64,000 bases of DNA from an uncultured Myxococcales bacterium (GCA_937146725.1 CAKZRU010000164.1:103133-167132); one strand, 5' to 3'. Positions 30,910 through 41,046 are shown, counted from the stretch's first letter. Made by a program: numbers and translations. The notes: a model not told the origin generated them from the letters alone.

Positions 30910-31827
30910 CTACATATTCAAATAGGTACTTAAGCTAAAACCAAAAAAGAATGCATCTGAATCTAAGGGCTGAGTGTAAGAAAAACTGAGTTGTCCATCA
31001 CCACCACCAAGACCAATCATAGCCACCCCTGCACTCCATTGACTGCTCGTAAAACGATAGCGACTGACCAAGTTTGCAACCTCGAGTGTATTATTGGTAA
31101 CCTCTTGATCTTGATTATGTAAGTAGCCCGCTCTTATGGCAAAGCCATCGCTAATCATTGCTTCAGCACCTATCCTATATTGATTTTGAGCGAGTTCAAC
31201 CTGCCTAAGATAGTCCAAGTTTATAGAAAGTTGACGGCTTGTAATCCCTAAGCCCGCTCCAAAGCTTCTATCACCGGCTTCTAAAAGATCATAACCCACC
31301 GCACCAATACTGATAAAGCTCGAAGCCTGAAGCATGAGTCCAGCATTAAGATTAAAGCCATCACGTCCGGTACTTTGATCATAAATATATCGACCCGACA
31401 CACCACCTAATAGCAAGGTTGTTCCTATTTTTGAGACCGCTTTTGAAAGTCCTAAAAGAACATCATGCCCGGACGTGTCACCACTTTTTAATTGAGTTTG
31501 ATAACCAATCCCAACCGCAACTCGATCTTTGGTATATCGCAACTGCGAGTCAACAATATTAATCCCAATCAGGTTAGCCTCTTCTGAACTGCGGAAATAA
31601 TTGGCATCGATGGCATAAAAAGAGCCTGCGCTCATACCTGCTGGGTTTAAAACTAGGGCTGAATTTGCTAAAGCACAGCCAATTCCCGCCTGTCCCATTG
31701 CTGTAACTCTTGGGGTAGTGACACCAAGCTTGTCAGCGCTTGCCGGCTCTTGTAAACAGATAGACAGCAGTAAAAAGATACTCAGGCTTAAACCTAAGGT
31801 GATCGCTGTCATTGATGTCTTGATCAT
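30910..31827 (-). CDS. Outer-membrane beta-barrel protein (PorV/UPF0164-like)
   Basis: Signal peptide, 'GCALANSALVLNPAGMSAG' motif, alternating amphipathic strands, 'GFAIRAGYLHNQ'. Confidence 0.65.
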   Translation of the reverse strand: MIKTSMTAITLGLSLSIFLLLSICLQEPASADKLGVTTPRVTAMGQAGIGCALANSALVLNPAGMSAGSFYAIDANYFRSSEEANLIGINIVDSQLRYTKDRVAVGIGYQTQLKSGDTSGHDVLLGLSKAVSKIGTTLLLGGVSGRYIYDQSTGRDGFNLNAGLMLQASSFISIGAVGYDLLEAGDRSFGAGLGITSRQLSINLDYLRQVELAQNQYRIGAEAMISDGFAIRAGYLHNQDQEVTNNTLEVANLVSRYRFTSSQWSAGVAMIGLGGGDGQLSFSYTQPLDSDAFFFGFSLSTYLNM

Positions 31828-31848
31828 GAGGCACTCCTAATTTTATAG

Positions 31849-34800
31849 ATGGGTCATGGGCACGAGATACTATGCATATTTTATTTTTTAAACAATGGCA
31901 GAAAAATTTTGAGACGACTCAATAGAACAATTTACATTCATGATGAGGTAAACGAACAGCTAGAACGAGATCGCAAAGATCTTGCGCCTCGCTTTGCTAT
32001 GCTCTGTCGACAGCTTGGAGTAAGCGAATGGGTTCGTTTTAAGCCAACCAAAGGCGATAATGCGGGTTGGCGCCGAAGCCCTTTAGGAGGTAATAATGGT
32101 AGTCACTATTATATGTGGTGGCTCATTGCCGGTGCCGGTCCGGGAAAGCAATTAGAGCTTGAACAACAAGATATTGCCATTCGTGCCATTCGACACCATG
32201 ACTTAACCGACAAAAAACTTCATCATGGAGATTTGGATGACTATTGGGAATTTAAGTTTGCTGAAGAGCTAGATGATGAGCAAGTTTTAGAACAGCCATG
32301 GACGGAAGATCAGCAAGCCTACATAGAGCAAAAAGATGATTGCCAAGTCCTTATTGGGCCACCAGGCTCAGGAAAAACCTCAAGTCTATGGCGTGCGTTA
32401 GAGCTTGCTTTATTAGAAACACGTACTTTGAGTACACAAGATCAGCAAGCACGAGCCTTGTATATTACTTGGTCCACCCGTCTTGCTGAAAGTGCCGAAC
32501 AGTATTTTTCCATTATGGCGCCAGGTGAAGTGCAAGTTTATGACCTAACAAGCTTGCTTGCTAAGGCACTTTCAAGCGACCTTGAACGCTTGGGTATACA
32601 AAGTTCTCGACTACGTTTTCAAAGCTTAATCGAAAATATGAAAAGCAAGTACGCCCTTAAGAAAAAGGCCTTAGAGCGTATTGATCATTATTATGATTTG
32701 ATTCGGGCTTGGGTATTTGGACGCTCTGTATGGCAAATGAAACGCGTTGGCGATGTTAAGTCCAATGATGAACAAGATCGTCTCATACAAGATGAACTCA
32801 AAGATGCTGTACGTTTATATGAAGCCTTAAACTTAAGTGATGAGCAAATTAAGTATGTTTTTCCGGAACTACAGGCTGCCAAGCAAGTTGCTGAACTAGA
32901 GCAGGATTTAGCTTTTCCTTCCGAAACCCTTAGTTCTAAATATGCCTTTGTTGTTGTTGATGAAGTTCAAGACCTAACCCCTCTTGAATTAAAAGCTTCT
33001 TTAGATATTGCTCAAGCTTTGTCTCAGGCACATCCTCGGCTGTTTTTGGCGGGTGATGAAGGCCAAGTGGTTCGGCCAACCTTTTTTCAGTTTGCTGAAC
33101 TCAATGACCAACTTTTTGAACGTGGTTATCATCCACAAAGCACCACCTTGGCCTCCAACCTACGCTGTCCAAAAGTAATCGCGGATACTGTGATTAGAGC
33201 TAAGGCCTTCAACAAGCTACTCCCCACCAAATACCGTCCTTCTGATCAAGCGGTTCGAGCCTCTAGTTATGAAACAGAAGCCTTAGTCGCTTTAGCACAC
33301 TTTAAAGAGCAAAGTGAATGTAAGCGTCTTATCGAAACATTAGCACTTAATCCAAACGTCTATTTTATTGAGCTATTTGAAGACGAAACACGGCTAGAAA
33401 AAGATCTTGGGCATCTGGGTGAACTCAGAAAGGTCTTTAATACCTCTGAAACTGTGAAGGGCTTAGAGTTCGCAAGTGTCTGTATTGTAGGTGCTTCAGC
33501 GCTGATCCGCTCATTAAATTCAGAAAGAGCCAAGCAAGATCCTATTGCCTTTCGCCTGGATGTCAATCGCCTAAGAGTTGCGATGAGTCGTGCAGTTGAG
33601 CACTTGATCTTTATTGAACCTTTTTCAATGGTCAGCGAAGCTCTTCGTGAGCTTATTGGCGGACAGGCCTTAAGTGATACATGGCAGCAAGCTCTAAGCT
33701 ACAATGAAATGATACAGAGTGATTTATCACAGGGGCTATGCGTAAAGTTATCGGCTCTTAATGAACTTCTGAGTGCCCAAGATTTAAGTGTTGATGAGCG
33801 AGTACAGGGCTTTATCAAACGAGTCGAGCGTCTCTTTTTTGATGAATATAGAGCAAATGAAGCCTATGAAGATCTCTTACTTGCCCTTGAGCTAAGTGAA
33901 GATAGTGGTGAACTTAGTGATGACTTACAAAAGACTTTGAATGAACTCGCAGCTAGAATTGCTTTAAGTGAAGCGTTTCAAGTCCCTAAATTAAGAGTTC
34001 TCAAGCAACAACAACTCAATCACCCCTTACTTCGAGCAAGCTTAAGGTTAGTCGGAGATGATTCCTTACTCCGCTTAATGGATACAATGTGGCTTTGGTC
34101 CGGTAAAGATCATTCTAGTGAAGATCATTCTAGCGAGCCCGCTTTTCCAAGTATAACAAACTCTGATTTTGAAATACTACAAACCCTTTATACTTTATTC
34201 TGTGAGCCCAAGCTTAGCTCTTTATCATGGCTCTCAAAAATCATAAATATTTATAAGTGGCGCTTATTTGAGGCACTATTAAATGTCAGTTCGGTTGAAG
34301 TTCTTCAGCTTGAAAACATTGAGAATATTCTTCAATTTATGGGCTTTGATGAGGAAGAAAGTCTACCTTTAGCACTTAAGTTTAGGCGTATGTCCTTTGA
34401 TGCACTCATTGGGCATCAACATCAGCGAGCAGCTTCTATTTGGCAAGATGTAGTGAGTCAAGCTACAGAAGATCAGCTCAGAACGGCTCAGCTATTTATG
34501 GCCCAAGCCGAGTTTTATAGAGCGGCGAAGTTATATGAGTCACTCAATCGGCTTGATGAAGCTTTTAAGGCTTATCGACAGGCTGGAGCCTTTGATGAAG
34601 CCGGTCGACTGATTGAAAGTCATTCTTTAGAGCAGTTAGAGCAAAGCTCTATTACTAGTTTAGAGTTGATCACTGTGCTTAGTCGCTATCTTAAACGATA
34701 TCCCTTAAGCGAAGAAGAAAAAAGCCACTTTTACCATTTTGGTGATCAAGAAATCGCCCTAATTAGAGAGGAACTAGAAAGCCAAAAACAGCAACTTACT

Positions 34801-36867
34801 CATCGCATTGAGCAAGTCAATGAAGATCATGAAACTCTCAAGCTAGAGCAAAAAAAATTGTCGCTTGCTTCGGAGGAGTTGCAGCAAGCTCAATATCGAA
34901 TTGAAGCCAAAGAAAATGAACTTAAGCGCCAACATAAAAGCTTGGGAAGAGGCCTCAAAGAAATCACGACGCAACTGAGTGGAGCGTATCCACAACTCGA
35001 TGAAGGCGCTCATGTTGCACAACCGATAAATAAGCCGAATGAGATCGCTAAAACTCAACTCCCAACTGATCAAGCTCAACAAGTTGAGTCAACACCAATA
35101 GCCTTAGCCGATTTGGTGTCACTCACAGAAACTTTGGATGCTTTGCCGGCGCTTGGGCAACAGCAGATTTACCAAGCTGAGTTACAAGCAAAGGAGCAAG
35201 AACTAATTCAAAGGGCTCAAGAACTCTCACATAAAGAGCTAGGAATTAGACGACAGCGTAACCGTTTAGAGCTTGTAAAAGAACGTTTAGATCAAACTCA
35301 AGCTAAATTAGAGCAAGAGCAACAGAGCTTACAAAGATTGCAAGCTCAATTACAGGAGCAAACGCTTGGGCTAGCTGTCCGTGAAGAACAGGTTAAAGAG
35401 CAGGAAAATAAACAAAAACAAGCACAAAATGAACTAAAAGAACACCAAGTATTTCAGCAGCAGCAAGAACATAAGCTTCGAGCTACTTTAAGCCAAATCA
35501 CTCTAGAACAAGAGCGCCTTGAGTCCACAATCTCCAAATCAGAAAAAGCCGAGCAAAAAGCATATGAAGCGCAGCAGAAAAATGAACGATATGCTGAAGA
35601 ACTTAGCTTACGAGAAGAACGTTTAGAGCGTAAAACTAAGGAATTAGAAGCCCGACTTAAGGACTTTGAAAACCGAGAAGCGCGTTGGGAAGAAGAAGCG
35701 CATGCCTTAAGTGCCTTCTATCCTGCAGTGGGGGCCCTTGAGCAAAGTAATGAGCAAAGCTCTTTGGCTTCAGAGGAGTTTGAGCAGGCATCGGCTTTGT
35801 CAACTCATCCTTCTTCTCCGGAAAGTCTGCCTCCTTCTGCCCTATCTGATGGTGATGATTGGTTGCCTCGCTATACATCGACTGCCATCAAGGTTGTACC
35901 GGCTCAAATGAGTTCTATGCCTGTTCCTATACCTCCGGTGAGCGAACTCTCAAATGATGAATCCCTCACCGAGCAAAGTGCCAAGCAAAGTAATGAATAT
36001 GAGCCCAACGAACAACAGGACACGGAAGTCGATCTTAAGCCTATTGTGGACGAAGCTCACTTACCATTGCCCAAGTGGTTTGAAAAGCAGACTGATCAAA
36101 GTTTAACAATACTGCAAGCGGGTACAGTCATTGTCGATCAAATCGAGTCCTTAGCAATAAACTTAGTCTATTGTCCAAGTGGTCTATTCACGATGGGATC
36201 TGAGCGTGGAGAACCCTCAGAAAGCCCATGTCATGAAGTTCAAATCAGCCGAGCTTTACTGATGGGACAAAGCTTGGTCACTCAACGTTTATGGGCTTTA
36301 GTAATGGGCTTTTCACCAAGTCGCTTTATTGATCCTGAAAGACCAGTGGAACGGGTTACTTGGCATGAAGCGGTTCAATTTTGTAATCGTCTAAGTACCC
36401 TAGGTGGATATAAACCCTGCTATCAAGTTCAAGTGAATGGCCATGCCATCCTTAATCTTGAGGCTAATGGATATCGCTTACCAAGTGAGGCCGAATGGGA
36501 ATATAGTGCTAAAGCTGGTGAGAGCGATCTATTTGCCGGCAGTCAAAGAGCGCTTGATGTGGCATGGAGTTCAAGAAGCGCTCGAGGTGAAAGCAAGGTG
36601 GTTATGCAAAAAGCACCTAATGCTTGGGGACTATATGATATGTGTGGAAATGTTGCCGAATGGTGTACCGATGTAGCGAGTACATATGAGCATCGTCCCA
36701 AACGATCACTCGATCCCTTCTTTGATGCTGAACAAGGGGATCGAATCATCAGAGGCGGCGCTTGGTCATGCTCAGCCTATTTATGCCGAGTAAGTAGCCG
36801 AGGAAGCGCGCCAAGTACAGCTCGTGGCCCTGATATTGGCCTACGTATCTGTCGACAGGCAACTTAA
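31849..36867 (+). CDS. Superfamily 1 (UvrD-like) helicase fused via coiled coil to a C-terminal FGE/SUMF1-like domain
   Basis: GPPGSGKTSS (motif I), VVVDEVQDLT (II), LAGDEGQ (III), ETVKGLEF (V), NRLRVAMSRAVEHLIFIE (VI); C-terminal GLFTMGSERGEPSESPCHEV...GLYDMCGNVAEWCTD...RIIRGGAWSCSAYLCRVSSRGSAP...IGLRICR. True start may be a later TTG near 31909. Confidence 0.85.
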   Translation: MGHGHEILCIFYFLNNGRKILRRLNRTIYIHDEVNEQLERDRKDLAPRFAMLCRQLGVSEWVRFKPTKGDNAGWRRSPLGGNNGSHYYMWWLIAGAGPGKQLELEQQDIAIRAIRHHDLTDKKLHHGDLDDYWEFKFAEELDDEQVLEQPWTEDQQAYIEQKDDCQVLIGPPGSGKTSSLWRALELALLETRTLSTQDQQARALYITWSTRLAESAEQYFSIMAPGEVQVYDLTSLLAKALSSDLERLGIQSSRLRFQSLIENMKSKYALKKKALERIDHYYDLIRAWVFGRSVWQMKRVGDVKSNDEQDRLIQDELKDAVRLYEALNLSDEQIKYVFPELQAAKQVAELEQDLAFPSETLSSKYAFVVVDEVQDLTPLELKASLDIAQALSQAHPRLFLAGDEGQVVRPTFFQFAELNDQLFERGYHPQSTTLASNLRCPKVIADTVIRAKAFNKLLPTKYRPSDQAVRASSYETEALVALAHFKEQSECKRLIETLALNPNVYFIELFEDETRLEKDLGHLGELRKVFNTSETVKGLEFASVCIVGASALIRSLNSERAKQDPIAFRLDVNRLRVAMSRAVEHLIFIEPFSMVSEALRELIGGQALSDTWQQALSYNEMIQSDLSQGLCVKLSALNELLSAQDLSVDERVQGFIKRVERLFFDEYRANEAYEDLLLALELSEDSGELSDDLQKTLNELAARIALSEAFQVPKLRVLKQQQLNHPLLRASLRLVGDDSLLRLMDTMWLWSGKDHSSEDHSSEPAFPSITNSDFEILQTLYTLFCEPKLSSLSWLSKIINIYKWRLFEALLNVSSVEVLQLENIENILQFMGFDEEESLPLALKFRRMSFDALIGHQHQRAASIWQDVVSQATEDQLRTAQLFMAQAEFYRAAKLYESLNRLDEAFKAYRQAGAFDEAGRLIESHSLEQLEQSSITSLELITVLSRYLKRYPLSEEEKSHFYHFGDQEIALIREELESQKQQLTHRIEQVNEDHETLKLEQKKLSLASEELQQAQYRIEAKENELKRQHKSLGRGLKEITTQLSGAYPQLDEGAHVAQPINKPNEIAKTQLPTDQAQQVESTPIALADLVSLTETLDALPALGQQQIYQAELQAKEQELIQRAQELSHKELGIRRQRNRLELVKERLDQTQAKLEQEQQSLQRLQAQLQEQTLGLAVREEQVKEQENKQKQAQNELKEHQVFQQQQEHKLRATLSQITLEQERLESTISKSEKAEQKAYEAQQKNERYAEELSLREERLERKTKELEARLKDFENREARWEEEAHALSAFYPAVGALEQSNEQSSLASEEFEQASALSTHPSSPESLPPSALSDGDDWLPRYTSTAIKVVPAQMSSMPVPIPPVSELSNDESLTEQSAKQSNEYEPNEQQDTEVDLKPIVDEAHLPLPKWFEKQTDQSLTILQAGTVIVDQIESLAINLVYCPSGLFTMGSERGEPSESPCHEVQISRALLMGQSLVTQRLWALVMGFSPSRFIDPERPVERVTWHEAVQFCNRLSTLGGYKPCYQVQVNGHAILNLEANGYRLPSEAEWEYSAKAGESDLFAGSQRALDVAWSSRSARGESKVVMQKAPNAWGLYDMCGNVAEWCTDVASTYEHRPKRSLDPFFDAEQGDRIIRGGAWSCSAYLCRVSSRGSAPSTARGPDIGLRICRQAT

Positions 36868-36868
36868 C

Positions 36869-39800
36869 TCATGGGGCCTTTCGTTGTCTGGTTGAAACGA
36901 CTGCGATAAGCAATAATAACCAAGCTAAGGAAAGAGGAGCTTGTTGACTTTGTTCACACCCTGAAACAGATTCGGCGACCTCGGTCATTTCAGCATTAGG
37001 ATCTTCAATCGGTGGAATATCTTGCACAAACTCGTTTTCAGGGTCGGGGTCGCCTGTGTTCATTTCTTCACCAGCCGACATTTCTTCACCAGCAGTGACT
37101 TCCGGCTCATTCATTGGTGGCTCAGTCCAAGCACCGACACATTGTGCCTTACCTTCTGCATCAAGTTCACATGCTTCACCAGCAGGGCACTCGACAGCTA
37201 AGCAAGCGTCAAAGCGACATTCGCCATAAACACATACAAAGCCTTCATCACAGCTTACATCACCACAGAGTTCGGCAATGCATGAGCCATTCACACACTC
37301 ATCACCAGCCCCACAAACAACATCAGTACATGGATCATCAATACAGCGACCATCCATACAATATTGGTCACCCGGACAGCTAATCACACCACAGCTATCA
37401 ACACAAACGCCATCACGACAGAACGCATTGTCTTCACAACTTACACCAAAGCAGGGGTTAACTTCGCAGCCATTTGGACCACAACGCTGTCCGTCTGGAC
37501 AAGGAATCTCTAAGCAAGACTCAATTTTACATTCACCTAAATAGCAGGCTTCACCCTCATTACAGCTGACTCCATCACAAGGATCAACACAGCGACCGGT
37601 TTCACAGACTTGACCATAGGCGCAATCAACATTGTGACATAGATCCACACAGAAACCATCTACACAAATACTATCTCCAAAGCATTCATTAGAATTACAA
37701 CGATCTACACATTCACCTTCAAAGCAGGTCGCTCCATTTGTACAAGTCGCTTCTTCATCGATTTGTCCATCGCAATCCTCATCAATACCATCACAGGTTT
37801 CAGCAGGAACATCACCGCATAAGCCACAGCTATTTCTAGTGCCTTCATCGATTAAGCCATCACAGTCACTATCAATCAAATCACAAACTTCGCTGGAAGC
37901 TGTATTTTCAGCATTACACTGCAGTTCACCGGCCACACAAACACTAGTACCCACCGAACACTGACCGGGCAAGTCGGTGAAGCAGGTCTGTCCCTCATCA
38001 ACCACCTGCTCATCGGTTTGACCATCACAGTCATCATCTAAGCCATTACATAGTTCTTCTTGAGCTGTGGTTAGAGGCTCACATATAACCTGCCCATTGT
38101 CACAGACTGGTACACCGATGCCACATGAGCCCCCACCAGGGACTTCACAGCGAGGAGAAAGAATAGGGTTTTCATCAATGACATTATCGCAGTCATTATC
38201 GATGCCATCGCAGATTTCAGGACCCACTACACCCACACAAGAGTCACAGGCATCTCCTAAACCATCACGATCATCATCGATTTGATCAGGATTAGGTACT
38301 AAAAGGCAGTTATCACAAGCATCACCAACACCATCACTATCCAAGTCCTCTTGGTTTGGATTAGGCAAGGCAACGCAGATATCACAAAGATCGCCCACGC
38401 CGTCTTGATCTCGATCAGCCTGATCAGGATTGAATAAGTCTACGCATACATCACAAGCATCACCAATGTTATCACCGTCATCATCGATTTGATCAGGATT
38501 AGCAACCGCCGGACAAGAGTCACACAGGTCACCAAGACCATCATCATCACTGTCAAGTTGATCAGGATTTGATACATTAGGACAGCTATCACATACATCA
38601 CCAAACCCATCTTGGTCTAAATCAAATTGTTCTGGATTAGCAGCATTTGGACAAGAGTCACACAAGTCACCTATACCATCACCATCAGCATCGATTTGAT
38701 CAGGGTTTGGTAGACTTGGACAATTATCTTCTGCATCACAAGCCTCATCACCATCAGAATCTACACAGCCACCACCTACAGAACGCTCTAACACTAATAA
38801 GGCGTATGAGTGTGCGGCAATTGCATTCCACTGGCCAAGGTTTGAGCTAATTTGTCCGGTTGATTCATTTTGTAAGCCCATCAAGGTGTAAGCATAGTCA
38901 TAATACCAACGAGGTTGTTCATGAATACTGTTATAATAACCTGCTCCACCAGCGCCACGTTGTGCGACACGTACATCAGTGGTAGGATCTCTTCTCATTA
39001 AACGACCGGATTCAGTAGGCGCCAAATTACTTGGTAAAGTCCCCAGAACACTTGTATCAAGATTACCAACATTAGCGATCGCACCGGAATCTTCCAAAAA
39101 GGTATAGGCTTTAGCAGAAGACCACATATAGTAAAGGTGAGCATTGATCCACGAGTTACGATAGCGAGCAATTGTTTGATAGTTATAACGAAGATAAAGC
39201 CAGCGCAAGTACTGTTGTACGGAAGGTGAGTTTAAGTCATAGCCACCAATAATTTGTGACCAAAGTCCGGAAGCGGTTTGCTGATAACTTGGTGAGTGGC
39301 CAGGACTATATCCAAAACCAGAGCCATCATTAGCTAGATTACCGACCCTTCCATTATTGGCATAAGCATTTGCAGCATTAGTGACCAATGTATTTAACTG
39401 TCCTAACCGAATCGGATCAGAAAAGCGAGGATCACTGAACACAGCTTTAGCACCTGCTAAACCTGCAACAACTAACTGAGTTGTTGAGGAGTCATTCCCC
39501 GGACCGCGATAGTGCCAAAAACCATATCCGCCTTGATTACTATTGATCCGATCAAAAATGCGATTAATCGCTGTAATTGCAGCTGCTGTATTTGGACCTC
39601 CGGTTCTCACATAAAGGGAGATTGCCATCAAATCTGCGCCATCGCGATAGGCATAAAATGAGGCTCCGGTCGCTCTATTAATGATATAAGTCATCAGCGT
39701 TTGGATTTTTTGTTGATCAGCCGGAGTAGCGTTTTCATAGCCGCTTGGAGAGGCATTTTGATCAGCACTCACTCTACGTTCTAGCATTGCTAAAGCAGCA

Positions 39801-40042
39801 AGACCTATTGCATTTTGATAGCCACCACTAAGACCGGCAGGATTGCTAAATACATTTTGGCTATCGAGCCAATCGATTCCATCATCAATCGCTGAAGCAA
39901 CATCACGACTAAAGTTTGTTTCTTCTGCCAAACTAGAGCTGGCTCCAAAAGAAGAAAAAACAAGGAAAAAACAAACGAACAAAGCAAGGCCTAACGGCGG
40001 CTTAGCTTGTTGCTGTTGCTGCAAATCACTTTTAGAATGCAT
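36869..40042 (-). CDS. Modular Cys-rich surface protein: prenyltransferase-like alpha-toroid, thrombospondin type-3, MopE-type and EGF-like repeats, MYXO-CTERM-like tail
   Basis: Repeats NPDQxDxDxDGxGDxCDxC, CDGIDxDCDGxxDE and C-x4-C-x5-C-x4-C; tail SGCEQSQQAPLSLAWLLLLIAVVSTRQRKAP; start MHSKSD preceded by GAGG (ORF track begins at 40069). Confidence 0.85.
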   Translation of the reverse strand: MHSKSDLQQQQQAKPPLGLALFVCFFLVFSSFGASSSLAEETNFSRDVASAIDDGIDWLDSQNVFSNPAGLSGGYQNAIGLAALAMLERRVSADQNASPSGYENATPADQQKIQTLMTYIINRATGASFYAYRDGADLMAISLYVRTGGPNTAAAITAINRIFDRINSNQGGYGFWHYRGPGNDSSTTQLVVAGLAGAKAVFSDPRFSDPIRLGQLNTLVTNAANAYANNGRVGNLANDGSGFGYSPGHSPSYQQTASGLWSQIIGGYDLNSPSVQQYLRWLYLRYNYQTIARYRNSWINAHLYYMWSSAKAYTFLEDSGAIANVGNLDTSVLGTLPSNLAPTESGRLMRRDPTTDVRVAQRGAGGAGYYNSIHEQPRWYYDYAYTLMGLQNESTGQISSNLGQWNAIAAHSYALLVLERSVGGGCVDSDGDEACDAEDNCPSLPNPDQIDADGDGIGDLCDSCPNAANPEQFDLDQDGFGDVCDSCPNVSNPDQLDSDDDGLGDLCDSCPAVANPDQIDDDGDNIGDACDVCVDLFNPDQADRDQDGVGDLCDICVALPNPNQEDLDSDGVGDACDNCLLVPNPDQIDDDRDGLGDACDSCVGVVGPEICDGIDNDCDNVIDENPILSPRCEVPGGGSCGIGVPVCDNGQVICEPLTTAQEELCNGLDDDCDGQTDEQVVDEGQTCFTDLPGQCSVGTSVCVAGELQCNAENTASSEVCDLIDSDCDGLIDEGTRNSCGLCGDVPAETCDGIDEDCDGQIDEEATCTNGATCFEGECVDRCNSNECFGDSICVDGFCVDLCHNVDCAYGQVCETGRCVDPCDGVSCNEGEACYLGECKIESCLEIPCPDGQRCGPNGCEVNPCFGVSCEDNAFCRDGVCVDSCGVISCPGDQYCMDGRCIDDPCTDVVCGAGDECVNGSCIAELCGDVSCDEGFVCVYGECRFDACLAVECPAGEACELDAEGKAQCVGAWTEPPMNEPEVTAGEEMSAGEEMNTGDPDPENEFVQDIPPIEDPNAEMTEVAESVSGCEQSQQAPLSLAWLLLLIAVVSTRQRKAP

Positions 40043-40146
40043 AACATCAACCTCAGTATCTAACATCAAAGTAAATAGGTAAATATACCCTCTTCTTAGT
40101 TTATACTGATTTATAAAAGACTTAGCTAAAGCTATTTTGCTTTATA

Positions 40147-41046
40147 TTATTTTATTCCACTCACCACTCTAGGGTTGCCACCATAGTCTTTACGAGTTTT
40201 AACCTGTTTAAATAAATACTCTTTGAAGAGTTGTTCGGTCTTCTCGGTTTGGTCAAAGCCCACTTCAATAAACAAGGCGCCCTTTGGAGGTAAAATATTA
40301 GTCGCCTGTTGTATCAAGCGCCGCGTTAAATCTAGGCCATCTTTAGCCTCATCAAATAAGGCTAAGTCAGGATCAAAAAACTTCACTTCTGGCATCAAAG
40401 ACTCTTGTATAGCTCGTTTAACATAGGGCGGATTACTCACGATTACTTGTGGTCTTGGTAATTGCTGATCATCATAAATTGACAATAAGTCAGAGTGGGC
40501 AAAGCAAATCTGAGTGTGCTTGGCAAGCTCATGCTTTTGATATAAGTTCCTTGTGTTTTCCTGAGCGATTAACAAGGCCTGTTCACTGATATCAAGAAGT
40601 TGATAACTCAGGTCTTTTTTCTCACTTGCGAGTGCTAAGGCTATGCAGCCTGTACCCGTGCCTACATCACATAACCAAAAGTCTTGGGCTTTATGATCGA
40701 TATTAACTGTTTCTAAATAAGTTAAAACTTCCTCAACCAAGACTTCAGTGTCAGCCCTAGGGATTAAGGTATCAGGGCTTACCTTAAAGTCTAAGCCCCA
40801 AAAGGACCACTCTCCCAAGATATGAGCAAGTGGCTCTCTTTGACAACGTCTGCTCACCATATTTTCAAGCTGTTGTAATTGGCTAGGCTCTATCCCTTGC
40901 TGTGGATAAAGCATTTGTTGACTTCGGTTTAAGCCCATTACGGCCTCTATGATAAAAGTGATCTCTAAGCGAGTTTCACTTACTTCAATACCTGCTTTTT
41001 TAAAACGCTCAAAAGCAGAACTACGCCATTGCTCAATCTTCATCAA
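40147..41046 (-). CDS. prmC: Peptide chain release factor N5-glutamine methyltransferase
   Basis: DVGTGTGCIALALA (SAM site), VSNPPYVK (NPPY), RADTEVLVEEVL. Confidence 0.93.
   Translation of the reverse strand: MMKIEQWRSSAFERFKKAGIEVSETRLEITFIIEAVMGLNRSQQMLYPQQGIEPSQLQQLENMVSRRCQREPLAHILGEWSFWGLDFKVSPDTLIPRADTEVLVEEVLTYLETVNIDHKAQDFWLCDVGTGTGCIALALASEKKDLSYQLLDISEQALLIAQENTRNLYQKHELAKHTQICFAHSDLLSIYDDQQLPRPQVIVSNPPYVKRAIQESLMPEVKFFDPDLALFDEAKDGLDLTRRLIQQATNILPPKGALFIEVGFDQTEKTEQLFKEYLFKQVKTRKDYGGNPRVVSGIK

Noticed and set aside
38230-38770. Regular repeats that look CRISPR-like at first glance
   Set aside because: They translate in-frame to thrombospondin type-3 repeats (NPDQxDxDxDGxGDxCDxC); no constant repeat with unique spacers
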